Source: Cyclobacteriaceae bacterium
GTDB lineage: Bacteria > Bacteroidota > Bacteroidia > Cytophagales > Cyclobacteriaceae
Reading direction: 5' to 3'
DNA length: 14,431 bases
NCBI GenBank assembly: GCA_025455225.1
Contig: JALOMY010000028.1
Location: 1-14,431, forward strand
Shown here: piece by piece, positions 1-7,278 of the stretch
Position numbering within the stretch: the stretch's first letter is position 1
Layout of the letters: each line of letters opens with the position of its first letter
Notes under the pieces: model-generated
What the model was told of the DNA's origin: nothing
The model's database searches: none
The model's input: only the letters and a program-made list of their open reading frames with translations
Made by a program: the position numbers and the translations under genes

Positions 1-1281
1 GGTTGAACCATTCGATTTCTTTTGCAGAACTTCATCCAGCGGTGCCTCATATAAACTTGGCGGAAATCCATTCAGCTGCCGCCAGATTTCATACCATACA
101 GGTACATCATCCAGCATAACCCAACCTTTAATACCAGACCCAACACGGAGTTGTTTGGGCCATTGTTCATCAGCAGAATCCGGAGTTACCAATACCCGGA
201 ATTCTCCAGGTTTTGAATTCACATAATCAATAACCTTAACTTCGCCACCAAACGTACCGACTGAAACACTGGGCCAGCCGGAGAATTGAAGGGCGGGCCA
301 TCCATCAAATTCAATTCTGACTTTTCTTCCTTTAGTAATAAGGGGTACATCCATGGCTTTCACATACAGCTCAACCGCTAAATCAGATTGGGTGGAGGGC
401 ATTATGGTGCATACAGCATCTCCTTCTTTAATGGTTTCTCCTATACCGGCTTTCAAGGCGCGAACAACAATTCCATCCTGTGGAGCAATGATTTGATATT
501 GCTCGTTCCGGATTTTCATATTCGCATACTCGTTCCTGAGTTTGGCAAGTTCGGCTTCCGTTTCAAAAATTTCTGATTGAGTATTGCTTCGGTCGGATTC
601 AGCCTTGCTGATTTTATCCAGGTATTCAGCCCGCACACGGTCGAGCTCAATCTGGGCATTGGTGTACTCAGCTTGTGCACCCTGATATTTGTATTCTATT
701 TCCTGGTACTTCGTTAATGGAATGTTTCCTGCTTCGAATAATTTCTTGTTTCGTTCAAATTGATTCTGAGTGTTTTCATACCGTACTCGTTCAGCTTCCA
801 GTTTGGCCTGAGACTGGTCCAGTTTATTTTTCATGCCTTCTTTTAACGCATTGATTTGCCTCAAAAGAGCTGCTGCTTTTTGTTCTTTGGCTACAAGGCT
901 TTGTTCTTTCGCTTCAATTTGTTCACTTAAACGGGTCAATAAATTTGGGTCAAAAAATTTCTCCTTGATTTCGCTTAATGTGATTATGGTATCCCCTTTT
1001 GTTATGAATTCCCCTTCCACTACATGCCATTTTTGAATTCTGCCGGCAATGGCCGACTCAATTGTCTGTGGACGGTTCATTGGATCAAATGCTGTTACCA
1101 TGCCCGTTCCACGCACGTTTTGCTGCCATGGAACAAATAGCACAATGAAGAAGATGATGCCCAGTGACATCAACCATTTTGCCAGAATTTTTCCGGCTTT
1201 GGGTGTCTTGATCGCACGAAGTGAATAGAGCTTTTCCTGCTCTATTATTTTTTCAATTCTATTATTGGATAGGTTCAGCAT
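1..1281 (-). CDS. HlyD-family membrane fusion (periplasmic adaptor) protein, C-terminus cut by window edge
   Basis: The frame is open from an ATG at 1281 to the left edge, giving 427 residues without a stop, so the C-terminus is missing but probably short for this family. Residues about 35-52 form one transmembrane helix after a basic cytoplasmic N-terminus. Residues about 72-105 look like the first half of a split lipoyl/barrel-sandwich domain (IAGRIQKWHVVEGEFITKGD). A long Gln/Glu/Lys-rich coiled-coil hairpin covers about 115-260, the second lipoyl half follows at about 265-300 (IIAPQDGIVVRALKAGIGE), and then comes a beta-barrel region. Such proteins bridge an inner-membrane ABC exporter to an outer-membrane TolC-like channel. 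The start lies one base after the exporter's stop codon, so translation is probably coupled and this is its partner. The substrate cannot be read from sequence, and no outer-membrane channel gene is visible; it may lie to the left. Confidence 0.9.
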   Translation of the reverse strand, partial: MLNLSNNRIEKIIEQEKLYSLRAIKTPKAGKILAKWLMSLGIIFFIVLFVPWQQNVRGTGMVTAFDPMNRPQTIESAIAGRIQKWHVVEGEFITKGDTIITLSEIKEKFFDPNLLTRLSEQIEAKEQSLVAKEQKAAALLRQINALKEGMKNKLDQSQAKLEAERVRYENTQNQFERNKKLFEAGNIPLTKYQEIEYKYQGAQAEYTNAQIELDRVRAEYLDKISKAESDRSNTQSEIFETEAELAKLRNEYANMKIRNEQYQIIAPQDGIVVRALKAGIGETIKEGDAVCTIMPSTQSDLAVELYVKAMDVPLITKGRKVRIEFDGWPALQFSGWPSVSVGTFGGEVKVIDYVNSKPGEFRVLVTPDSADEQWPKQLRVGSGIKGWVMLDDVPVWYEIWRQLNGFPPSLYEAPLDEVLQKKSNGST

Positions 1282-1282
1282 C

Positions 1283-3460
1283 TTATTCAATATATCGGTT
1301 AATCACATTGGATTTGAGTAAGTCATCGAATTTGCCTTCGGCTTCAATAAGACCGTCATTGATAACAATTACCCGGTCGCAAGCGGCCATAATTAGCGGA
1401 TCATTGGAAACTGCGATTAAAGTCCAGTGATTTGTTTTGTCAATCAGGCAGTTGATCAGATCAATTTTCGCTGATCGCTTAAGGCCATTAAAGAAGTCAT
1501 TCAATATGATGAGCTCTGGATTTTTTGCCAGGCATCGCGCCAGGATCAGTTTGTGAACAGTGGTATTGGATAAATTTTTACCACCGCTGGTCAGGTGTGT
1601 GTTTAATCCTTCCGGCAGTGAATTGATTTCATCGGCAAGACCAACGGTTTTAAGCGCCCGAATGGCGTCTTCCACGTTCTCCTTGGGCTTACCAACGGTT
1701 ATGTTATCCAGGATGGTGCCGTCAAAAATATCCTCCTGTGAAATGTTTTTACCGATTTTGTCACGTAAGTGGGTAAGATCAAGGTCGCGTATGGAATAAT
1801 CGTTGATGGTAACTGAACCTTCAAAGCCGGAGTATATACCGGAGATTACATTCATAAGCGTTGTCTTTCCGGATCCGCCCGGTCCGGCAATACAAACATG
1901 CTCACCCGCTTTAATTTCCAAATCAATGCCCTTTAATGTAAGCTTATCCTGATCCGGATATCGGTATTTCAGGTTATTAACTCGTACACTGTAGCCAAGG
2001 GGTTTATTATGCGATGGAAAATCAAGCCCGCCAACTTTTTCAAGGGGAAGATCAGTTACCTGGGCAATCTTATCAACCGCAGTGAGCAGGTCATAGATTA
2101 CATCCATGTACATGATTATTTTCTCAACCGAGTTTAGCAACAGAATGATAATCACTTCCGAGGCTACGAACTGACCCAGGGTAATTTGACGGTCAACAAC
2201 CAATATGGTTCCTACAATGAGAAGACCCCCGGTAACTAGTGCTTTGAATAAAAGTATGGAACTGAACTGACTGATGAGTACCTGAAAGTGGGATTTCCGA
2301 TACTTCAAATAGTTGTTCACATTGTAATCGGTTTTTTTGATAGGAAGGTCAGTGCTTCCCGCCAGTTTAAACGAATTGATGGCACGTGCCAATTCTTCAA
2401 GCCACTGGGCAACCTTGTATTTATACTTGGATTCAGCAATGGAAGATCGTAACCCCCGGGGGCCGGTCAGGTAGAAGATTATAATCAGCATGCTTACTAA
2501 TCCAATACTGAAGAAAACGAAGAAGGGGTGATAGAGGGAGAGCAGCAGTAAACCAAAGAAGATCTGAACCACACCCGATGTAAAGTCGATCAGAAGTTTA
2601 GGCATGCCTTTCTGAATGGTCATGATATCGAAAAACCGATTCACCAGTTCAGGCGCATAGTTTTGTATGATTGATTCTGCTTTCAGCCGGGGAATCCGAT
2701 ACGCAAACTCTAGGGAGGCTTTGGCAAAAACCCTTCGCTGAAGATGTTCCACCAGGCTTATTTGCATGATTTGCAGAACGCCACCAATTACTACGCCTAT
2801 GATTACAATGGCTATCAGCACGTATACAGAACTGAAAAATACACCGCCTGAAATCAATTCAACGGTAGCCTGAATACCCAATGGAAGCACCAGACTGATA
2901 AGACCCGTAATTATGGCATAAAAGAATATGTAATTGATCTGGCTTCGCTCCGTATGCAGTAACCGAAAAAGACGATTAATCGGGTTAAGTTGCTTACCTC
3001 CCGCAGTTTCATCCAGGCCAAAATCACTTACCAGGCTCGATTGGGGAAAGATCACAAAGAAAATAATCTCGTTATCGTCATTGGTTAGCCAGTTGTTTTC
3101 TAATGTGAATTCATCCTGGGAATTATGCGTCTTGCCAATAACGGTTTGAAGTCTTTTTTTGCGGGTCGGGTGAATAATTACCGGCTGAATATCTTTCTCG
3201 GATTTCTTGAAGGCCAATACATATTGTTCTTCCTTCTCAATGAATACCTTGAAGCTATCAGGTTCAAGTTGGTACATCAGCATCATCAGCTGAATTTTAT
3301 TGGCGGCCTCGAAGAGATCGCGTTTAAATTCACTCAATTCGTCTTCATTATACAACCGGTTGTTTACCTCAACAAATCGAAGACTTTCCGGATCATAATG
3401 ATGATCAAGTAGTAATGCAGCTTCCCGAAGAATGCGAATGATTTGATGATTACTCATCAT
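1283..3460 (-). CDS. ABC exporter (fused TMD-NBD) with a degenerate nucleotide-binding domain
   Basis: This 725-residue protein has a soluble N-terminal region (about 1-170), a six-helix ABC exporter membrane domain (helices near 175-197, 208-235, 295-310, 312-333, 405-422 and 432-450) and a C-terminal NBD (about 490-725). The layout resembles type I secretion ABC proteins such as HlyB/LapB, but I see no C39 peptidase motif in the N-terminal region. In the NBD, Walker A is intact (GPGGSGKT, 526-533) and the Q-loop Gln is present (Q575). The signature LSGGQ is LSNTT (630-634), the Walker B Asp is N654, the catalytic Glu is D655, and the H-loop His aligns with N686. It is therefore unlikely to be a normal ATPase as a homodimer; a canonical partner may be encoded elsewhere. 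It starts five bases after the TetR gene and ends one base before the HlyD gene, so all three are probably co-transcribed and work together in export. Confidence 0.93.
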   Translation of the reverse strand: MMSNHQIIRILREAALLLDHHYDPESLRFVEVNNRLYNEDELSEFKRDLFEAANKIQLMMLMYQLEPDSFKVFIEKEEQYVLAFKKSEKDIQPVIIHPTRKKRLQTVIGKTHNSQDEFTLENNWLTNDDNEIIFFVIFPQSSLVSDFGLDETAGGKQLNPINRLFRLLHTERSQINYIFFYAIITGLISLVLPLGIQATVELISGGVFFSSVYVLIAIVIIGVVIGGVLQIMQISLVEHLQRRVFAKASLEFAYRIPRLKAESIIQNYAPELVNRFFDIMTIQKGMPKLLIDFTSGVVQIFFGLLLLSLYHPFFVFFSIGLVSMLIIIFYLTGPRGLRSSIAESKYKYKVAQWLEELARAINSFKLAGSTDLPIKKTDYNVNNYLKYRKSHFQVLISQFSSILLFKALVTGGLLIVGTILVVDRQITLGQFVASEVIIILLLNSVEKIIMYMDVIYDLLTAVDKIAQVTDLPLEKVGGLDFPSHNKPLGYSVRVNNLKYRYPDQDKLTLKGIDLEIKAGEHVCIAGPGGSGKTTLMNVISGIYSGFEGSVTINDYSIRDLDLTHLRDKIGKNISQEDIFDGTILDNITVGKPKENVEDAIRALKTVGLADEINSLPEGLNTHLTSGGKNLSNTTVHKLILARCLAKNPELIILNDFFNGLKRSAKIDLINCLIDKTNHWTLIAVSNDPLIMAACDRVIVINDGLIEAEGKFDDLLKSNVINRYIE

Positions 3461-3465
3461 AAAGT

Positions 3466-4143
3466 TTAGGGTTGTAAAGTTTTTGTTACCAATAGATTTA
3501 TAAATGCATTCAGCTCATTAAAATGTGTCTGAGGAGCATACTTAATGTCTGTTAACGAGGGCAGGTGTTCTGCGTAAAACAATTGGTGATTAACCGATAA
3601 CATAAGGGTGCTTACCAGTGCATGCGGGTATGGAAACGAAGGGTTGATTTCTGTTATAATGGATGCAATTTTCCGGCACACCGATTTATATGCCAGAAAC
3701 ACACCCTCACGATTGTCGGCATCAACTTGCTTTGTCAGGTAAGTCTTTTCGAATTCAGAGATAACAATTCGATGCAAGGCCTGAACATCGATCATGTGGG
3801 TATGAGGATCCTGCTTTTTTTCTTCGACCAATACCTTAAGACAAATGCCTAGTCTCTCATTTGGATCTTTTATGTTATTCAAAGAGAATTCCAATTTATA
3901 CTCCATCCAGGTCCAGTACCAATCGATCAAATACAAAAGCAGGCGGTGCTTATTCTCAAAATACCGGTATATCGAAGCTTCAGTAGATTCAATGTCCTCG
4001 GCCAGCTTTTTAAATGTGAATTGCTCAAATCCCAGTTTGTCAATCAGTTGGATACTGGTTGTCAATATCCGTTGACCCAATTCTGTTGACTGGGGATCTC
4101 TTACAAACAATTTTTCAGTAAGCTTAAAGGAAAGTATAGCCAT
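3466..4143 (-). CDS. TetR/AcrR-family transcriptional regulator
   Basis: From the ATG at 4143 this is a 225-residue protein; a TTG nine bases upstream (4152) would add three residues and cannot be excluded. The N-terminal region (about 22-68) is a TetR-type DNA-binding domain, with the characteristic run FTFKKLAEDI followed by STEASIYRYFENK, where the recognition helix ends in YRYF and a helix-capping Lys. The rest is an all-helical, aromatic-rich ligand or dimerisation domain that I cannot assign to a ligand. It is the first gene before the ABC exporter (five-base gap) and the HlyD protein. The simplest reading is a local repressor of its own efflux operon, released by an exported compound. 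A 30-bp imperfect palindrome directly upstream (4159-4188) is a plausible binding site. Confidence 0.88.
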   Translation of the reverse strand: MAILSFKLTEKLFVRDPQSTELGQRILTTSIQLIDKLGFEQFTFKKLAEDIESTEASIYRYFENKHRLLLYLIDWYWTWMEYKLEFSLNNIKDPNERLGICLKVLVEEKKQDPHTHMIDVQALHRIVISEFEKTYLTKQVDADNREGVFLAYKSVCRKIASIITEINPSFPYPHALVSTLMLSVNHQLFYAEHLPSLTDIKYAPQTHFNELNAFINLLVTKTLQP

Positions 4144-4158
4144 TCTATTCAAAATAAT

Positions 4159-4188
4159 AGTAACACTATCATAAACGATAATATTACT
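4159..4188 (-). promoter_or_regulatory. Candidate TetR operator: 30-bp imperfect palindrome upstream of the efflux operon
   Basis: The 30 bases pair symmetrically at 22 positions: outer arms AGTAA/TTACT and inner arms TATC/GATA match exactly, with single mismatches between them. It lies 15 bases before the ATG of the TetR gene, where a TetR-family autorepressor would be expected to bind. No clear TAnnTTTG -7 element was found around it, so the promoter itself is not placed. Function is inferred from symmetry and position. Confidence 0.55.
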
Positions 4189-4230
4189 AAATAGTTTAAT
4201 AGAAGGGTTATTTTTCTGAAAAATTTCCGG

Positions 4231-4884
4231 TTACAGCGGTTTGAAGGAAGGACTCAGCTGGATGGCATTGCGTAAAAGTGTCAATTTCCCTGATTTTTCC
4301 ATGTTTTTCAGCAATCTGGAGATTACTTCCCGGGATGAATTGAGGTCGTTGGCAATTTGCTGGTGGGTAAGCTGCAGATTACGTGTATCCAGTTTTTCAG
4401 CCTGGTTAAGCAGGTAATATTCCAGTCGCTCATCCATGCTTTTAAAGGCGATGTGGTCAATGACCTGGAGAAGTTCTTCGAATCTGTTCCGATAGGTCTC
4501 TAAAACGAAATAATACCACGACCGGTAATTCTTCATCAGGTTATCCATCAGTTCCAGTGGTATGGCAATTACATCAGTATCTTCGATGGCTTCGGCCAGC
4601 ATCTGGCTTTTTTCATGTTTGGTAGCGCAGATCATAGAAAGGGCACAGGCACTGCCCGGGTCAAGAAAATACATGAAGAATTCATTTCCATCATCTCCTT
4701 CGCGGTAAAGCTTAACACGTCCTTTGGCTATCAACATGGAGTATTGAAAGTATTGGCCTGGCCGGATGATTTGTTCTCCTGCTTTATACGATTTGACAGA
4801 ACCTGAGGAAGAAATGATTTCCTGAAGTTCACGATCAAACGTAGGGTAGTTTTCTGCGAGTAAGTGCAGAATCTGGTCTTTCAT
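4231..4884 (-). CDS. Crp/Fnr-family transcriptional regulator with FNR-type recognition helix
   Basis: This 217-residue protein has the usual Crp/Fnr length and layout: a cyclic-nucleotide-binding-like beta-roll (about 20-110), a long dimerisation helix (about 112-145) and a C-terminal winged helix-turn-helix (about 170-205). The recognition helix reads SREVISR (184-190), giving the E-x-x-S-R pattern (E186, S189, R190) that in FNR contacts TTGAT half-sites. The phosphate-binding cassette typical of cAMP binding is not conserved: the region PGSACALSMICATKHEKSQ lacks the expected Arg and instead has cysteines C80 and C86. There is no N-terminal Cys cluster like that of FNR. It starts five bases after the rlpA stop, so the two may share a transcript, and it is 78 bases or more from the TetR gene. 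Target genes and signal are unknown. Confidence 0.9.
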   Translation of the reverse strand: MKDQILHLLAENYPTFDRELQEIISSSGSVKSYKAGEQIIRPGQYFQYSMLIAKGRVKLYREGDDGNEFFMYFLDPGSACALSMICATKHEKSQMLAEAIEDTDVIAIPLELMDNLMKNYRSWYYFVLETYRNRFEELLQVIDHIAFKSMDERLEYYLLNQAEKLDTRNLQLTHQQIANDLNSSREVISRLLKNMEKSGKLTLLRNAIQLSPSFKPL

Positions 4885-4889
4885 GTTTA

Positions 4890-5573
4890 TTAAAGCTTGC
4901 TAAACTCGACAATAAAGGAATCGGGAAATTTTGACTGAAGTTCATCTTTAAAAAGCTCAGCTTTATCCCGGTTCGGAAATTGCCCAAGAATAAGTGTATA
5001 ATATTTAACACCCCCGATAACTTTAACCTGAACGGTAACTTTTTTCTTGTAGGAATTTTTTAGATTATCTGATAACCGGATAAGGTTGACCAGTTCCTGG
5101 TAAGTTCCAATTTGAACACCATAACCGGATGGTTTAAGGCGAGCCACTTCGAAATTGTAAAACTCTTTTTCCTCTACTGCAACCTGGCCTATGGGTGTTA
5201 CGGGGTTGCTTCGGGTTCCATCTCCCGGATCGATTACTTCTATTGAAACATCGGCCAATCCCTGGTTAACAAATCCCAGTTTTTCTGCAGCTGATCTCGA
5301 AACATCGATTATCCGGCCATCCACATAGGGGCCACGGTCATTAATCACAACCTCTACCGTTTTATTATTGGCTGTATTGGTTATTCGTACTTTCGTGCCA
5401 AAAGGAAGTGTTTTATGAGCTGCAGTGAGTTTATTATGCCGGTACTTCTCACCGCTGGCTGTTGGTTGACCTTCAAATTTATCGGCATAGAAGGATGCTT
5501 TTCCGGTTTGAATCTGTGCCTGCGCCCATGCAAAAACGAATAACAAGGGAAGTAAAATGAAAAACCTTTTCAT
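4890..5573 (-). CDS. rlpA: RlpA-like septal-ring lytic transglycosylase with SPOR domain
   Basis: The protein is 227 residues from the ATG at 5573. It has a signal peptide (MKRFFILLPLLFVFAWAQA, likely cut after residue 19), a double-psi beta-barrel RlpA domain (about 25-113) and a C-terminal SPOR domain (about 149-224). The core motifs TASGEKY, AAHKTLPFGT (H53), NDRGPY (D79-ish) and GRIIDVSRSAAEKLG are all present; the conserved His and Asp match residues needed for lytic transglycosylase activity in Pseudomonas RlpA. RlpA cleaves peptidoglycan stripped of stem peptides, and SPOR domains bind the same denuded glycan, usually at division sites. An in-frame ATG at 5579 would add two residues. 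Longer starts up to 5621 are unlikely because a -7 promoter element lies inside that stretch. A Crp/Fnr regulator follows after five bases. Confidence 0.92.
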   Translation of the reverse strand: MKRFFILLPLLFVFAWAQAQIQTGKASFYADKFEGQPTASGEKYRHNKLTAAHKTLPFGTKVRITNTANNKTVEVVINDRGPYVDGRIIDVSRSAAEKLGFVNQGLADVSIEVIDPGDGTRSNPVTPIGQVAVEEKEFYNFEVARLKPSGYGVQIGTYQELVNLIRLSDNLKNSYKKKVTVQVKVIGGVKYYTLILGQFPNRDKAELFKDELQSKFPDSFIVEFSKL

Positions 5574-5593
5574 ATGCATGTTTTTTAGGTGAA

Positions 5594-5601
5594 CAAAAAT
5601 A
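5594..5601 (-). promoter_or_regulatory. Candidate rlpA promoter, Bacteroidota -7 element
   Basis: On the minus strand this reads TATTTTTG, a full match to the Bacteroidota -7 consensus TAnnTTTG. It lies about 20 bases before the chosen rlpA start. I see no convincing TTG at the -33 position, so the call rests on the -7 element and its location. It supports a start at 5573 or 5579. Confidence 0.45.
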
Positions 5602-5620
5602 AGCAATCCACACCTTACCA

Positions 5621-5651
5621 TTGGCTAATTGACGATTTAAGTCTACCTTTG
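5621..5651 (+). promoter_or_regulatory. guaB promoter (-33 TTG, -7 TACCTTTG)
   Basis: TTG at 5621-5623 and TACCTTTG at 5644-5651 match the Bacteroidota -33 and -7 elements exactly, with a 20-base spacer, which is the usual distance. Transcription should begin near 5655-5658. That leaves almost no leader for an ATG at 5663 but about 28 bases for the ATG at 5684, favouring the latter as the guaB start. Confidence 0.68.
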
Positions 5652-5654
5652 CCC

Positions 5655-5683
5655 GGCAAATAATGGATCGTAAATTATTTGCC
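5655..5683 (+). promoter_or_regulatory. Perfect 10-bp inverted repeat between guaB promoter and start codon
   Basis: GGCAAATAAT (5655-5664) and ATTATTTGCC (5674-5683) are exact reverse complements separated by nine bases. The right arm touches the ATG at 5684, and the left arm begins at the predicted transcription start. It could be an operator in DNA or a 5'-end hairpin in the guaB message that limits ribosome access or stabilises the mRNA. It does not have a following T-tract, so it is not a terminator. Which role it has cannot be decided from sequence. Confidence 0.6.
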
Positions 5684-7156
5684 ATGCCTCAGGATAATCC
5701 CAAATTTCTCTTTGAAGCCCTCACGTACGATGATGTACTGCTGGTGCCTTCGTATTCAGAAGTACTTCCCCGTGAAACCAACATCTCCACCCGCTTAACG
5801 CAAAACATCCGGTTAAATATGCCCATTGTATCCGCGGCCATGGATACCGTAACGGAGGCAGAACTGGCGATTAGCATGGCCCTTGAAGGAGGATTGGGCT
5901 TTATTCACAAAAACATGCGTATTGATGAACAAGCTGAACAGGTACGTAAAGTTAAGCGCTCTCAAAGTGGTATGATACTCGATCCGGTTACACTCAGTGT
6001 AAACTCTACCGTTCAGGATGCTGAGAACATAATGCGCGAGTTTAAAATAGGGGGCATTCCGGTTGTTGATGGCAACGGCAAATTATTGGGCATTATTACA
6101 AATCGCGATTTGCGATTTCAAAAAGACCTGAGTGTTCCCGTTGAAAAAATAATGACTAAGGAAAACCTGGTTACTGCAACAGAAAACATTACACTCGAGA
6201 AGGCAGAAATAATTTTGCAGCAATACAAGATTGAGAAGTTACCGATTGTTAATAAACGAGGTAAGCTTACCGGCTTGATTACATTCCGCGACATTCAGAA
6301 AAAGAAGAATAAGCCTAATGCTTGCCAGGATAAATTCGGAAGGTTAAGAGTTGGCGCAGCGGTTGGTGTTACCGGTGATATCCTCGAACGTGTCGGAGCC
6401 TTAAAGGGGGCAGGGGTGGATATAATCACCATTGATACAGCACATGGTCATTCACGGGGTGTTCTGGAAGCGGCTAAAGCGGTAAAGAAGAAATTTCCTG
6501 AAATGGAAATTGTAGTTGGCAATATTGCCACCGGTGAAGCAGCCCGTGCTCTCGTTAAAGCAGGTGCGGATGCAGTTAAAGTAGGTGTTGGCCCAGGTAG
6601 TATTTGCACTACGCGCGTTGTTGCCGGTGTCGGATTGCCGCAGCTTTCAGCTGTGTACGAATGTGCCAAAGCCATAAAAAATTCAGGTGTTTCAGTTATT
6701 GCTGACGGAGGGATTCGGTTTTCAGGTGACCTGGTGAAGGCAATTGCTGCCGGTGCTGATAGTGTTATGATCGGTTCTTTACTGGCGGGTACGGAAGAAG
6801 CTCCCGGTGAAGTTATTATTTATGAAGGCAGGAAGTTCAAGACTTACCGGGGTATGGGCTCAATCGAGGCTATGGAATCAGGATCGAAAGACCGCTACTT
6901 CCAGGATGTTGAGGACGACATTAAGAAATTGGTGCCTGAGGGTATTTCGGGCCGTGTACCCTTTAAAGGTCTTGTTTCCGAAGTATTGTACCAAATGGTA
7001 GGTGGGTTACGGGCCGGTATGGGTTATTGTGGAGCCAAAAACCTGGAGGCTTTGAAAAAGGCCAGGTTCGTAAAGATTACAACGGCAGGTGTTGTGGAGA
7101 GTCATCCGCATGATATTACGATAACCCGGGAGGCACCGAATTACAGCCGGAAGTAA
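5684..7156 (+). CDS. guaB: Inosine-5'-monophosphate dehydrogenase
   Basis: GuaB oxidises IMP to XMP with NAD+, the committed step of guanine nucleotide synthesis in the cytoplasm. From the ATG at 5684 the protein has 490 residues, the normal bacterial length; an in-frame ATG at 5663 would add seven residues but sits at the predicted transcript start. The TIM-barrel begins with FEALTYDDVLLVPSYSEVLP, two CBS modules occupy about 90-205 (IPVVDGNGKLLGIITNRD and LPIVNKRGKLTGLITFRD), and the catalytic loop GPGSICTTRV contains the active-site Cys (C308). Downstream motifs IADGGI, GSLLAGT, YRGMGS and the flap region ending GRVPFKG are all intact. The gene has its own promoter and terminator and thus appears monocistronic. 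CBS modules in this family bind adenine and guanine nucleotides and modulate the enzyme. Confidence 0.98.
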   Translation: MPQDNPKFLFEALTYDDVLLVPSYSEVLPRETNISTRLTQNIRLNMPIVSAAMDTVTEAELAISMALEGGLGFIHKNMRIDEQAEQVRKVKRSQSGMILDPVTLSVNSTVQDAENIMREFKIGGIPVVDGNGKLLGIITNRDLRFQKDLSVPVEKIMTKENLVTATENITLEKAEIILQQYKIEKLPIVNKRGKLTGLITFRDIQKKKNKPNACQDKFGRLRVGAAVGVTGDILERVGALKGAGVDIITIDTAHGHSRGVLEAAKAVKKKFPEMEIVVGNIATGEAARALVKAGADAVKVGVGPGSICTTRVVAGVGLPQLSAVYECAKAIKNSGVSVIADGGIRFSGDLVKAIAAGADSVMIGSLLAGTEEAPGEVIIYEGRKFKTYRGMGSIEAMESGSKDRYFQDVEDDIKKLVPEGISGRVPFKGLVSEVLYQMVGGLRAGMGYCGAKNLEALKKARFVKITTAGVVESHPHDITITREAPNYSRK

Positions 7157-7199
7157 AAGCAGCTTAAAAGCTCTAATCCTCATTTTTGCCTATTATTGC

Positions 7200-7229
7200 A
7201 AAGCCAATCCTAAGCTGATTGGCTTTTTT
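7200..7229 (+). terminator. Intrinsic terminator after guaB
   Basis: AAAGCCAATC (7200-7209) pairs perfectly with GATTGGCTTT (7217-7226) across a seven-base loop, and the stem runs into a T-tract to 7229. It lies 44 bases after the guaB stop and ends just before the next candidate promoter, so guaB and the following operon are probably transcribed separately. Confidence 0.88.
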
Positions 7230-7230
7230 G

Positions 7231-7262
7231 TTGAGATCTTTAGCAATCTGAAACTAGGTTTA
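7231..7262 (+). promoter_or_regulatory. Candidate promoter for the partner-switching / chaperone operon
   Basis: TTG at 7231-7233 is followed after 21 bases by TAGGTTTA at 7255-7262, which matches the Bacteroidota -7 consensus at all but the last base. It lies directly after the guaB terminator and about 16 bases before the ATG at 7279, so the leader would be very short. It is the best promoter candidate for the following six genes. Confidence 0.42.
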
Positions 7263-7278
7263 CTACGTTCTAACTAAC

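Noticed and set aside
4210..4224. Small hairpin ATTTTT-CTG-AAAAAT between the Crp/Fnr and TetR genes
   Set aside because: The stem has only six A-T pairs and no GC core, so it is too weak to call a terminator.
5574..5621. Longer N-terminus for RlpA starting at 5621
   Set aside because: It would place the signal peptide internally and begin upstream of the best -7 promoter element.
7184..7202. Short inverted repeat TTTGC...GCAAA just before the guaB terminator
   Set aside because: Five-base arms with an eight-base gap in AT-rich DNA are expected by chance, and the right arm overlaps the terminator stem.
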